Source: a virus
Strand: one strand, 5' to 3'
IMG/VR virus record: IMGVR_UViG_3300006616_000068
Coordinates: 1 to 25,713 of that record
DNA length: 25,713 nt
Position 1 is the stretch's first letter. Each line of letters starts with the position of its first letter. Shown piece after piece: positions 12,441 through 20,752 of the stretch. The notes under the pieces were generated by a model. It saw only the letters and a program-made list of their open reading frames with translations, did not search any database and was not told the DNA's origin. The position numbers and the translations under genes are program-made.

Positions 12441-12742
12441 TAGTATTTACCATCCCATACACGTAGAGCGCTAAATTCATTGCTCATAAGTTTGCTTTTT
12501 ATAACATTTTTTACAGCTTCAGTATCAGTCCACTTTACACCAGCTTCTTTCAGCCAAATTTCTAACATACCCATATCAACATTGCCTACATGCTTATAAT
12601 CTGAACCAAAGCTATTATCAGTAACTTCTCTGGCATAAGCTGCATCACGTTTCGCCTGGTCAGCGTCAAATGTTTTCTTAATAACAATTTGATCGCCTTC
12701 ACGATATATTTTTTCGGATACTTTATTAGATAAATTACTCAT
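12440..12742 (-). CDS. Conserved-looking head-region phage protein (100 aa)
   Basis: This is a soluble, charged protein with an N-terminal beta segment (KIYREGDQIVIKKTFDADQ) and helices (KRDAAYAREVTD). The C-terminal half runs MGMLEIWLKEAGVKWTDTEAVKNV and ends SALRVWDGKY. The second half resembles small proteins found after capsid genes in marine podoviruses as I remember them, but I cannot name a role. It starts 2 bases after the stop of the basic 84-aa gene with only a weak ribosome-binding site, so coupling is likely. A head-completion or internal head role is inferred from position only. Confidence 0.6.
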   Translation of the reverse strand: MSNLSNKVSEKIYREGDQIVIKKTFDADQAKRDAAYAREVTDNSFGSDYKHVGNVDMGMLEIWLKEAGVKWTDTEAVKNVIKSKLMSNEFSALRVWDGKY

Positions 12743-12744
12743 AT

Positions 12745-12999
12745 TTATGCTTTCTTAGATTTCTTACCACTACACTTCCATCTTTTTCTAGATAATCTTA
12801 GTGGACTATTAGGGTCTTTAGCTGCTTTTGGCGATTTTTTCATTTGCCCTGCTGATCTAGCGCAATAAGCATCACCTTTTGATGTACCTGGCCTAACTCT
12901 TGGGCCACCATCTTTTGCTTTGCCTGCTTGACCATAACTAATACGGCGGCCAGATTTAGTGACTTTAACTTTAGCCTTACCTTTAGCTGGCCTAGCCAT
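12745..12999 (-). CDS. Very basic small protein, DUF6321-like (84 aa)
   Basis: It is Lys/Arg/Gly-rich from end to end (MARPAKGKAKVKVTKSGRR...KKSKKA). A conserved-looking core reads GPRVRPGTSKGDAYCARSAG, DPNSPLRLSRKRWKCSGKK. This core matches small basic proteins of cyanophages and other marine phages that I know as DUF6321. It likely binds DNA or RNA, possibly packaged inside the head, since it is in the late operon just behind the capsid gene. Two cysteines (near residues 46 and 76) could bind metal, though no paired ligand pattern is clear. The start overlaps the previous stop (TAATG), with AAGG just upstream. Confidence 0.65.
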   Translation of the reverse strand: MARPAKGKAKVKVTKSGRRISYGQAGKAKDGGPRVRPGTSKGDAYCARSAGQMKKSPKAAKDPNSPLRLSRKRWKCSGKKSKKA

Positions 13000-13256
13000 T
13001 ATTTGCCTTCCCAGGCTTCATTAATATTAGGTGTAGAAGGATCATCAGATTTTAATGTTCCATTTGCGTTTCTTGCACGCTTACGCTTTGTAACGGCTTT
13101 CTTAACTGGAGTTAATACTGTTTTAACTTCAAGTGTGCCTTTTCTTATAGCGTTAATTTCTTTAATTTCTTTGTCAGAAAGTTCAACAACATCGCCTTCA
13201 AAAAACTTGCCCGAAGATGTAAACACATTAGGGGTCATTACTGTTGCTTTTGCCAT
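12999..13256 (-). CDS. Small head-associated protein (85 aa)
   Basis: The first gene after the capsid gene, with AGGAG 6 bases before the ATG. The N-terminal part (TPNVFTSSGKFFEGDVVELSDKEIKEIN) looks like a small beta/helix domain. The middle is basic (KKAVTKRKRARN), and the end is NGTLKSDDPSTPNINEAWEG. Variants of that ending (DDPSTPDVNEAWE) occur in small proteins next to capsid genes in many phages as I recall. The role may be head decoration or head-tail connection; this is inferred from place and the recurring C-terminus. A strong hairpin lies in the leader between it and the capsid gene. Confidence 0.65.
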   Translation of the reverse strand: MAKATVMTPNVFTSSGKFFEGDVVELSDKEIKEINAIRKGTLEVKTVLTPVKKAVTKRKRARNANGTLKSDDPSTPNINEAWEGK

Positions 13257-13275
13257 TATTATCTCCTTTAGAGTT

Positions 13276-13299
13276 GTGGGGGCGGTTGCCCACCCCCAC
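13276..13299 (-). other. GNRA-capped hairpin after the capsid gene
   Basis: In the - strand transcript, GTGGGGGTGG pairs with CCGCCCCCAC around a GCAA tetraloop, a very stable 10-bp stem with one U-G pair. On the opposite strand the same position is a C-A mismatch, so the full stem forms only in late mRNA. No T-run follows on the - strand, so it is not a simple terminator. It may be an mRNA-stabilising or processing element between the capsid gene and the next gene. Confidence 0.65.
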
Positions 13300-13310
13300 T
13301 ATATCTTTTT

Positions 13311-14258
13311 TTATGAAGTAGTACAGTCAGCAATCATGCCGTTTGCAGCTTCATTTTTAGCACAAAGTGTAAGCTCTGTTACAACTTGACGTGTTGAGTT
13401 GTCGCCTGTTTTTGCTAGTGCAACATTTTTTGTTCCACGTAGTGTAGCAACTTCCCACATATCATCCTGCATGATGAATACGTCACGCGATCTGTTTTCG
13501 CGGCTTGGCATAAACTCAACAGAACCCCAAGGTGTTACATATACAGCAAGCGACTTGATAACTTTTTCATCGCCAGCTTGTACTGCTGAACGCTGATTGT
13601 TGTTACCAGTGAAGCCTAATGCAATGTTCATTTGGAACGCAGATAAGTACACTGTGTCTGGTTTACCACCAGCTACCCAGATTGACTGCATTACAGTGTC
13701 AAAGTTAGCTTGTGAGAAAGCAGCTTGTGTACCATCTGTACGTGCGTTTGAGCCTGTACCATTTGCATCTGCACCGCCAGAACCAGCAACAGTGTTTGTT
13801 GTTAGCCATACTGGAGCACCAGCAAGTTCGCGTGCAGCTGTTGAGCTACCTGCTGCTCTTGCATTGTTGTCGAATAGAGCTTTTTCTATATCGAGCTTTT
13901 GCTCCTTTGCAATGCGTAATGTGTGATAACCAATTTCACGACTTCGGCCTGCTTTATTAAGACCTTCATCAGTATCGGGTACAACTACGGCATTTTTAAA
14001 GATTTGAGTATAATTGCCTAATCTTGTTGTTGCTGTACGTGCTTCAGCAGTTGTTGCGTCGCCTTCAATGTGAGCGTTTGCAGCAGATGCACGAAGTGAA
14101 TCTGTTTGCCACTCTGTAAAAGTGTTTGACGCTTTTTTCTTACCACATTTACTGAAAAATGGGGTTTCTGAGGGTGAAATATCATAAATTACGTCAGATA
14201 AATCCTCACGTATACCGACTGCATCATAGCTGTCGAATGTGTTGCTTGGCTGTGCCAT
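13311..14258 (-). CDS. Major capsid protein, SU10/DUF5309-like (315 aa)
   Basis: This is the main shell protein of the head. The N-terminus MAQPSNTFDSYDAVGIREDL and the following DVIYDISPSETPFFS are characteristic of the SU10-type/DUF5309 capsid family, a HK97-fold group. Later come TEWQTDSLRA, a mixed helix/beta middle, GKPDTVYLSAFQMNIALGF and a basic/beta end region (FMPSRENRSRDVFIMQDDMWEVATLRG). The length is normal for the family. The scaffold gene lies directly upstream and AAGGA is 7 bases before the ATG. G/C-richer wobble (for example ACT/GCA alternatives with more C) and a downstream stable hairpin fit a highly expressed gene. Confidence 0.9.
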   Translation of the reverse strand: MAQPSNTFDSYDAVGIREDLSDVIYDISPSETPFFSKCGKKKASNTFTEWQTDSLRASAANAHIEGDATTAEARTATTRLGNYTQIFKNAVVVPDTDEGLNKAGRSREIGYHTLRIAKEQKLDIEKALFDNNARAAGSSTAARELAGAPVWLTTNTVAGSGGADANGTGSNARTDGTQAAFSQANFDTVMQSIWVAGGKPDTVYLSAFQMNIALGFTGNNNQRSAVQAGDEKVIKSLAVYVTPWGSVEFMPSRENRSRDVFIMQDDMWEVATLRGTKNVALAKTGDNSTRQVVTELTLCAKNEAANGMIADCTTS

Positions 14259-14280
14259 TGGATCGTCCTTTCAAGACTAT

Positions 14281-14297
14281 TAGCTAAAAGTTAGCTA
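14281..14297. repeat. Short inverted repeat at the scaffold/capsid junction
   Basis: TAGCTAA and TTAGCTA form a perfect 7-bp inverted repeat around AAG and overlap the scaffold stop codon. It is AT-rich and lacks a T-run. At most it would be a weak RNA hairpin ahead of the capsid ribosome-binding site. Confidence 0.35.
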
Positions 14298-15274
14298 TCG
14301 TTAATAATCAAGCTCAATGCATCATCAATTGAGCCTGTCTTCTGCAAGCGCTGTTGCGCTTTTTTACGAGTTGCATCGTTCCCAACTTGTCTTTTCTTTG
14401 CACCAGGTTTTACTACAGGACGTGCCTTTTGGCCTTTAGTCTTTGCAGATTCCTTCTTAGCCACCAAATCATTCCATTTACGAGCATCGTTTAAAACACG
14501 TACATATCTAGAGTCTGATACATCTTGCATTTCCTTTTCAGTCCAACCATAGTGAACGCCAGTTTTCACTAACGCATCTTTAAGTGGTTGTCCCTTTTCG
14601 GGATGCACAATGTCAGGTATGTATTTAGTTAGAAGCTCTGCCTGTTCAGCCAAATAAACATTATGTTGGTTTAATTGGAATTCCTGGTTTTGCCTCTCTA
14701 AAGCCTGAACTTGTATCATTTGATTGTCATACGCGCTCTTAGCATCATCATATTCAAGTTTTTGCTCCATGTATGATATAGGATCATCTTGGAACAACTC
14801 CTTGGTTGGTGGTACTGGAGCTTGTAAATTACCTTGCTGGTAAGATTGGTGCAATTTAACAACTTGTTCACGTTGCTGTTGCAATACGGCATGTTGCTGT
14901 TCGAGTTGCTTTCGCACTTCGGCAGCCTCTTGAAACCGCTTATTAATTGCCGCTTGTCCCGCAGCAGATTGCTTGAGCTGATCCAGTGTCCAATGCTCCT
15001 CTTTTCCATCAACTTTGATGGGGATGAGCTTGGTGTCTTCAGTAGCCTCTACAGGGTCTTCGTCGTCAATTTCTACATCATCTAGGTCAATTTCTTCACC
15101 TTCATCGGACGTATCTTCGATGTCATCATCGTACTCGCCTGTTTCTTCATCATCGGGACCGTCGTCCTCGATAATTTCTTCTACAGGTTCACTTTGATTA
15201 TTGCCTTCAGTTTCATCTGCTGCAGGCTCAATTATGCTATCTAAAGCATTTTCTAGGCTAGTCGATTCATCCAT
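14291..15274 (-). CDS. Head scaffolding protein (327 aa)
   Basis: This is the likely assembly scaffold that guides capsid subunits and is later lost. The N-terminal ~90 residues are extremely acidic (EEIIEDDGPDDEETGEYDDD, EEIDLDDVEIDDEDP). A small domain (KLIPIKVDGKEEHWTLDQL) and a long Gln-rich coiled coil (about 115-215, KQLEQQHAVLQQQREQVVK) follow. The C-terminus is basic (KKESAKTKGQKARPVVKPGAKKR), as in scaffolds that bind capsid subunits. Its place between portal and capsid genes is the standard scaffold position. The start has GAGGA about 10 bases upstream. No protease domain is visible. Confidence 0.8.
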   Translation of the reverse strand: MDESTSLENALDSIIEPAADETEGNNQSEPVEEIIEDDGPDDEETGEYDDDIEDTSDEGEEIDLDDVEIDDEDPVEATEDTKLIPIKVDGKEEHWTLDQLKQSAAGQAAINKRFQEAAEVRKQLEQQHAVLQQQREQVVKLHQSYQQGNLQAPVPPTKELFQDDPISYMEQKLEYDDAKSAYDNQMIQVQALERQNQEFQLNQHNVYLAEQAELLTKYIPDIVHPEKGQPLKDALVKTGVHYGWTEKEMQDVSDSRYVRVLNDARKWNDLVAKKESAKTKGQKARPVVKPGAKKRQVGNDATRKKAQQRLQKTGSIDDALSLIINDS

Positions 15275-15279
15275 CGGTG

Positions 15280-15522
15280 CTAGTTCCTCTGTTTGCGATC
15301 TAATATTACCTCTGCCGTAATTGCGGCGTCGAGTGTAATTTCGATCTGGTTCACTGCACGCAATATTGCGTGAGCATCTTCACGCGCCTCAACTTCTGAA
15401 GCGCCACTGTTTGCAAAAATCAACATTTGATTTTCGCGCACATTCTCCACAAACTGCTTAAAAGCGGTATCGTTTTTTAAACGCTTCGCCTCATCTGCTG
15501 TTATGCGTATATTAGTTGTCAT
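15280..15522 (-). CDS. Small conserved-position protein between portal and scaffold (80 aa)
   Basis: It is mostly helical: MTTNIRITADEAKRLKNDTAF, FVENVRENQMLIFANSG, EVEAREDAHAILRAVNQIEI, ILDRKQRN. There is no membrane segment or cysteine. Its start overlaps the portal stop (TAATG), so it is translated with the portal. Small genes in this slot are common in podoviruses, but their role is usually unknown. The charged helical composition suggests a head-assembly accessory protein. Confidence 0.6.
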   Translation of the reverse strand: MTTNIRITADEAKRLKNDTAFKQFVENVRENQMLIFANSGASEVEAREDAHAILRAVNQIEITLDAAITAEVILDRKQRN

Positions 15523-17603
15523 TATTGTCCATTACCTTGTGCAATTCCGCCAACCATTCTAACTTTATCTTGTTCTGCTTTAATCTTAGCAATATCAACT
15601 GCTGTACCATATTTACCATACACTTTAGCTGCGTCAACGAGCAAGTCTTGCGCCATTTGATCACGCTTCAGATCGTCTTCAGCCGCCGCCTTTTGTTGCT
15701 CTAACTGTAACTTAGCCATATCTGATTGCATCTTAGCTTGAGCCTTCATTTGTTCCGCCTGCAAGAACGCTGCGTTAGGATCGGGCGCTTGGCCTTGTGC
15801 GGCTTGTGCTTGCTGTTGTTGCTGTAGCATTTGCATTTCAATTTCTTCAGTAATTGGTGCAAAGTATCTGTCTGCATTGCGTATGCCAGATACTGCTAAC
15901 TGATCTGCAAGTGTATTTCTTATATTTGTCATCGATACCAAACCATTCATAGGCCCATATGTTTGATATACCATTGTTTGCATCTGTAACGCCTGATTTA
16001 ATGCAATTGACTTTTCTTCCTCGCGCCCAGTGCCTAAACCAACATTTATAGAAACGTCCATTGACCCATCCCATACTCTAGGGTCAACTGGCACAAATGA
16101 TCCATTCATTCGCATCATTTTTTCTTCGTCTATATTTTTGTGAGAAAGTCTTAGCATAATGCCAAATAAATCGCGCATACCATCAGCAAGGTTTCTAACC
16201 ATAACTTCAACTTGGCCTGCCGCCGCTTGAACAGTAGCTTGCACAGCGGCTTTAGTTGTAGATTGCATAGCATCAGGGTCTAAGCCCATAGAAGCCCTAG
16301 AGACGCCTGTTTTGCTCTCCACAAGCCCATCTAGGTAAGATAAAGCTCCTAAAGTTTGGCCTGCGGTAAATGGAACTGCTAAGTCTTGCACTGAACCTGC
16401 TTGACGCATCCTTACAATAGCGCCAATTTCGTTGTTTAGTACATCGTCAATGTTTACAGCGCCTTCAACAATGCCAATTCTAGGATTATTTGTCATTGCT
16501 ACATTATCCAGGATACCACGTAATATTGACGTTGCCGCGTCCTGATCATCCATTACTATTTCAGCTAATGATCTGCCATAAAAAGTATGTGGCTCTGGGT
16601 CTATTTCAAACTTAGCAAAAGGAAGCTCATCACATGGCTCGTAATCTAACAATTTGTAGTTAGTACCGCCACAAGTTAATTTGTGTAATACAGGTATTCC
16701 AGTCCCATCCACATCAATTCTCATGTAAGCTTCTGTGACACTTATATTTTTCATTGCAGGGTCTGCTCGATCTTCGTCAGATGAGCTTTCATCATATCCA
16801 CGACGCTCGTAAACTTCTGTTTCAGTCATTTCTGAGCCATTGTCTAGGCTATCTAAATCAAGAACAATATCAGGGTCATAACCCATTGCAATTAAATCGC
16901 CTGCACGCATTTCAGTTCTATGCGCCACCAGATAAGCTTCCTCTAAATTTCTTGCTTCCCGATTTACAAAAAATTCTTCTGGCGGAACGCTTTTTATACA
17001 AAGCTCACCTTTTTCGTCTCTATGACTTACCTTTACATCATGTACTGGACTTTCAATTTCCATTCCCATTTCATCAATGGTAATTTCCATTTCTGTAGTT
17101 TGCTCAATAACTTGTGCGTCTTCGTCGTCAGTAACGTATGTAAGCTCTTCGTCATTTAAGCCGCTAAATGTGTAAGTTTTGGCTTCGGGATATGTCATCC
17201 AGTATGCTTTTACTATGCCTTGCTTTTTTACTAACGCATCCTGGAAAGCGTCATTTATAACTCTATATCCATTTAACCTAGTAAATTCATGGTGCATAAA
17301 CTCTGTCGCCTGGTCAGCCATAGCCACATCTTCTGCTCCCTTTGGGACAAACTCAACTGGCTTTGCTGTGCTTAGAAATATACGCATTAAACTTGGTTTT
17401 ACCGCACGTACGGTATCACGTACTTTTGTAGCTACAACCTTGCTTCGACCATCTTCATATCCAAGATCAACCTCGCCATCATAATACCTTTGGGCTTTTA
17501 TTCTATCTTCGCTGATCTCGCTTTCAACAAAGTCTACAGCATCAGATATTGCATCCTGTACTATATTTGCAATTTCTGTTTCAGATTTAGGCTTTAATTC
17601 CAT
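15522..17603 (-). CDS. Portal protein (693 aa)
   Basis: It forms the dodecameric ring through which DNA enters and leaves the head. The N-terminal part (DAVDFVESEISEDRIKAQRYYDGEVD, then VVATKVRDTVRAVKPSLMRIF) and the central NPRIGIVEGAVNIDDVLNN and GVSRASMGLDPDAMQST segments are typical of large podovirus portals. The C-terminal ~100 residues form a Gln/Ala-rich coiled coil (MLQQQQQAQAAQGQ, MKAQAKMQSDMAKLQLEQQKAA), like the barrel of P22-type portals. The length (693 aa) is within that group. AGGA lies 7 bases before the ATG. The terminase genes that would dock on it are not in the window. Confidence 0.9.
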   Translation of the reverse strand: MELKPKSETEIANIVQDAISDAVDFVESEISEDRIKAQRYYDGEVDLGYEDGRSKVVATKVRDTVRAVKPSLMRIFLSTAKPVEFVPKGAEDVAMADQATEFMHHEFTRLNGYRVINDAFQDALVKKQGIVKAYWMTYPEAKTYTFSGLNDEELTYVTDDEDAQVIEQTTEMEITIDEMGMEIESPVHDVKVSHRDEKGELCIKSVPPEEFFVNREARNLEEAYLVAHRTEMRAGDLIAMGYDPDIVLDLDSLDNGSEMTETEVYERRGYDESSSDEDRADPAMKNISVTEAYMRIDVDGTGIPVLHKLTCGGTNYKLLDYEPCDELPFAKFEIDPEPHTFYGRSLAEIVMDDQDAATSILRGILDNVAMTNNPRIGIVEGAVNIDDVLNNEIGAIVRMRQAGSVQDLAVPFTAGQTLGALSYLDGLVESKTGVSRASMGLDPDAMQSTTKAAVQATVQAAAGQVEVMVRNLADGMRDLFGIMLRLSHKNIDEEKMMRMNGSFVPVDPRVWDGSMDVSINVGLGTGREEEKSIALNQALQMQTMVYQTYGPMNGLVSMTNIRNTLADQLAVSGIRNADRYFAPITEEIEMQMLQQQQQAQAAQGQAPDPNAAFLQAEQMKAQAKMQSDMAKLQLEQQKAAAEDDLKRDQMAQDLLVDAAKVYGKYGTAVDIAKIKAEQDKVRMVGGIAQGNGQ

Positions 17604-17606
17604 AAT

Positions 17607-19652
17607 TTAGTCCTCTTTTGCAAATAATGAGCTACTTTGCGACCCAAGTAAACCAGAATAAATTTCTGGACGATTTAGTAGCCTTTGCCTTGATATAGCA
17701 TCAAGGTTTTTTCTTTGATTTAAAGCATCGAGCATCAATCTTTGTCTTGCTGGATCAGTTTCGCTTAATATGTTTAAAACTTCGCCAGAAGTTTCAGCAT
17801 TTAAACCAAGCCCTTTTCTGCTCATGTTTCTAGTCGCTGTACCAACTGCTGTTACTGGATTTGTAAACATTTGCTGTAGTAAGGTAATACCCTCTCTGGC
17901 GTCAAAATCGTCAAAACCTGCCTCAATTGCTTTATCTGTTGTTTGCGAGCCGCCGTACATTTGATTATAAGTTTTAACCTTATCTTGCTCTAATTTAATA
18001 AATCTTTCAAAGTTTTCAAAATCTTTTTTATTTCCAAAAGCTAATCTTATTGCCGCACGTTTTTTTGGACTTCCAAATATAGTTTTAGTAAAATCACTAA
18101 CATCGCCAGTTTTCATTGCTAATTCTTGTATTTGACTTACTAAACCTGTTCTAAAAGCTTCTTTTTCTGGCGGAGACATAGCTGAAACTTTTTTTACAAG
18201 TAAATCTGATTTATATTTTGCAATGTTTGTACCATCGTCAAAAGCAGATTTTAAGTTCATTTTGTCTGAATATTTACTATTAGCAATTTTATATGGCTTG
18301 TTTTGCCTTACTATTTCTTTATTCCACCTATCTTTTAATTTAATTAAGACACGTCCTTTTTGCGTAACTTTACCAGTGACACTGTCTGTTTGCTTTTCTA
18401 TTAAGGAGTCTAAACCAATTTTAATTTGATGAGCCACTTGTGTAGGCATAGAGACAGATTGACCTCTACCAATAGTATCGCCAAAAAATTTGTCTAAATT
18501 TTTAGGCATGTTGGCAAAGTCTGCAACATCTGGGTCTATTTCAGCTAAAGCAACTGCTTCTTTGTATGCATTTTGTATCGCACTGTTTTTTGAAAACGCG
18601 GCAAAAGGTTTAGCATCTAAGTCAATTGAATAAGCCTGCTTGTAAAGTGGAGCAGCTTCTTCTGATGTTCTTCTTGCTAAATCATCAATGTATTCAATTC
18701 CGATTGGCCCATCTACAGATAATTTTTCCGCTGTTTTTTCAGATATATTTTCTGCTTGGTTTAGCCTTCTTTCGTCAAGTTGATCATAAACTCCGCTTCT
18801 TTTATCATTTGGAGTTGTTCCTGCAAGCCAAGCTTGTTTTTGTGTATTTTTACCCAAATCTGCTATAGTCATATCGTCTACACCTAAATCTTTAGCATCT
18901 TGTAGTAATTTTTTTGCTTGGTCTGGTGATATTTGATCTCTTTCTAAAGCATTTGCTATTCGTCTTTCTGCATCAACCAAATTAGCTCCGCCTAGACTGC
19001 TAGGCATAGCGCCTTTATATACAGTTTGTAACCCTCTTTTAACTTGCTGGCCTGCAACTGGTATTGCAGCACCAAATGTTCCACCAAGAGCCGTACCAAC
19101 TGCAGCAGATTTAGCTCTATCCTTAAAACCACCTTCACCTGTACCAAACCCTGCAATACCGCCCTCAATAGCGCCAATCTTTGCGGCTCTTGCTAAAGTT
19201 GGGGCAACTCTCGCCGCCGTTGCTGTGCCGACAGCTGCGCCGCCAGTGCCAAATGTAAATAAACCTGCCCCTAATGCAGGCACAACAGCGCCGCCTAATT
19301 CATAACCTAATGCTTCCATAGGTTTTGCACCTCTATAAGCTTCCAGTTTATCCCTTACCTCATCTAAAGACTCATCATAGCTCTTACCTTCGCCGCCAAA
19401 TAATTGACCAATCTTAGATACGGCGGCTTTACCTGCAGCTTCAATTTCATCGGAAAAACCTAAAGTTAGACCTTGCGCGATTGATCTAAGCTTTTGGTCT
19501 TCTACTGGCTTAGATGTGTCAACACCTTTAGTAATTCCAACGCTTGCGTCCTTTTTAATTTTTTGTAGTATTTTTTGCTGTTGCTCGTTGCTCAAAGTTT
19601 CAAATTTATCATCAACTTGAACCTGACCAACTCCATCTATTTCAATTATCAT
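17607..19652 (-). CDS. Large internal virion/DNA-ejection protein (681 aa)
   Basis: This is a probable protein packaged in the head and injected with the DNA. After an N-terminal polar domain it has a glycine/alanine-rich hydrophobic region (about 115-200: LGGAVVPALGAGLFTFGTGG, IGAIEGGIAGFGTG, VGTALGGTFGAAIPVAG). Such regions can insert into membranes and form a channel, as in other podovirus ejection proteins. The remaining ~480 residues are helical and charged. The start overlaps the preceding gene stop (TAATG), with GGAG 7 bases upstream. It lies directly upstream of the portal gene, next to two other Ala/Gln-rich large proteins, which fits a three-protein ejection set. Confidence 0.7.
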   Translation of the reverse strand: MIIEIDGVGQVQVDDKFETLSNEQQQKILQKIKKDASVGITKGVDTSKPVEDQKLRSIAQGLTLGFSDEIEAAGKAAVSKIGQLFGGEGKSYDESLDEVRDKLEAYRGAKPMEALGYELGGAVVPALGAGLFTFGTGGAAVGTATAARVAPTLARAAKIGAIEGGIAGFGTGEGGFKDRAKSAAVGTALGGTFGAAIPVAGQQVKRGLQTVYKGAMPSSLGGANLVDAERRIANALERDQISPDQAKKLLQDAKDLGVDDMTIADLGKNTQKQAWLAGTTPNDKRSGVYDQLDERRLNQAENISEKTAEKLSVDGPIGIEYIDDLARRTSEEAAPLYKQAYSIDLDAKPFAAFSKNSAIQNAYKEAVALAEIDPDVADFANMPKNLDKFFGDTIGRGQSVSMPTQVAHQIKIGLDSLIEKQTDSVTGKVTQKGRVLIKLKDRWNKEIVRQNKPYKIANSKYSDKMNLKSAFDDGTNIAKYKSDLLVKKVSAMSPPEKEAFRTGLVSQIQELAMKTGDVSDFTKTIFGSPKKRAAIRLAFGNKKDFENFERFIKLEQDKVKTYNQMYGGSQTTDKAIEAGFDDFDAREGITLLQQMFTNPVTAVGTATRNMSRKGLGLNAETSGEVLNILSETDPARQRLMLDALNQRKNLDAISRQRLLNRPEIYSGLLGSQSSSLFAKED

Positions 19653-20752
19653 TAGCCACTCCCAGCAGGTTTTACTATTTTATATTGTATTTGCACGTCG
19701 TCTTCGTCTCTGTACTGGCCACTTAAAGAATCTGGTATCTCTTTTCCTTCTGCCCTAAGTTTTTGTCTTTTTAACGCATTTTGCAATATATCTTTAAAGT
19801 CTTGTATAGCACGCCTATAGTCTTCTGGGCTTTGAACTCTGTCTTTAATTCTAATCATAGCGGCTTCTGCTCTGTCACTTTCGTAATCAGTAATTTGTCC
19901 GCCGCCCTTTAGTTTGTCGCGTGCGGCCATAAATGCTTGACCTAGCAAATAATCAATTCTAGTCATTACCCTTCGCGCCTCAGGAGTTAAAGCAGGAGCT
20001 CTACCGCCAGTAGCACCTAGCATCTCATTTAAGTATGGATCACTTGCTAAATCATCCGCAGCTTTTAACATAGGGCCTATGTCAGATTGCATTTGCTCGT
20101 ATGTGAGTTTTTGTTCAGCTTTGTTTTCGTATAAATCTTTATAATATTTTTTCAAAGACTCGCCAGAACTTGCCATAAATTCTTGGTATTCGGGTGTTCC
20201 TGGTACTAATCCAGAATTTTGTGCTAAAGCATTAAGAGTTTTAGTTTTTGCTGTTTGATCGTCTTTTCCAGATATTTTATCTAATATTTGTGCTGGAGTA
20301 AGTTCTGGAAACGCTTTTGTATATTCATTAACTTGCTGTTGGAACGTGGTTGTACTGCCACCATAGCCTAATTTCTTTAACATTAAATCGCGTGCAAATT
20401 TAGTATTTGCATCCTCAATTGCAAAGCCTCTTTCTTTCGCCTGGTTCTGCCTTTGGAACATTAAGTTTACGGCAGATGCCATTGGTACTGCGCCAGACGC
20501 AACTGCATCGGCTAAATCTTGTTGCCCACTGTCAATAAGCATTTGAATAGTTTTATTTTTATTACCTGCGGCTACACGCCTTTCACCTGCGGCTCGTATG
20601 GAATCGCCTGCACGCATATCCTTCATAATAAGTGGGTCAAGCGCTGCGGCAAAACTTTCTGCTCTGCTTAATCCAGTATTTTCATTAACTTGTTTAGCAT
20701 AATCAAGTAAACCTCGTATGCCGCTTTTAGGTTTATTTGGATCATCAATCAT
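19652..20752 (-). CDS. Internal virion protein (366 aa)
   Basis: This is a helical, charged protein: RGLLDYAKQVNENTGLSRAES, IMKDMRAGDSIRAAGERRVAAG, then a middle part with FARDLMLKKLGYGGS. It carries a C-terminal domain YLLGQAFMAARDKLKGGGQIT, ESDRAEAAMIRI, SPEDYRRAIQDFKDILQNAL. The GGGQ.TDYES..A turn recurs in ejection-type proteins of marine podoviruses as I remember them. No membrane segment is clear. Its start sits one base after the stop of the next gene upstream (TAAATG). It is likely part of the inner head/ejection complex with its neighbours. Confidence 0.65.
   Translation of the reverse strand: MIDDPNKPKSGIRGLLDYAKQVNENTGLSRAESFAAALDPLIMKDMRAGDSIRAAGERRVAAGNKNKTIQMLIDSGQQDLADAVASGAVPMASAVNLMFQRQNQAKERGFAIEDANTKFARDLMLKKLGYGGSTTTFQQQVNEYTKAFPELTPAQILDKISGKDDQTAKTKTLNALAQNSGLVPGTPEYQEFMASSGESLKKYYKDLYENKAEQKLTYEQMQSDIGPMLKAADDLASDPYLNEMLGATGGRAPALTPEARRVMTRIDYLLGQAFMAARDKLKGGGQITDYESDRAEAAMIRIKDRVQSPEDYRRAIQDFKDILQNALKRQKLRAEGKEIPDSLSGQYRDEDDVQIQYKIVKPAGSG

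Noticed and set aside
12928-13389. 153-codon ORF on the + strand
   Set aside because: It crosses several real late genes and the hairpin after the capsid gene; composition (Ser/Leu/Phe-rich) is that of reverse-strand translation.
15015-15197. Serine-rich 60-codon ORF on the + strand
   Set aside because: It is the mirror of the acidic Asp/Glu run in the scaffold gene; no start signal.
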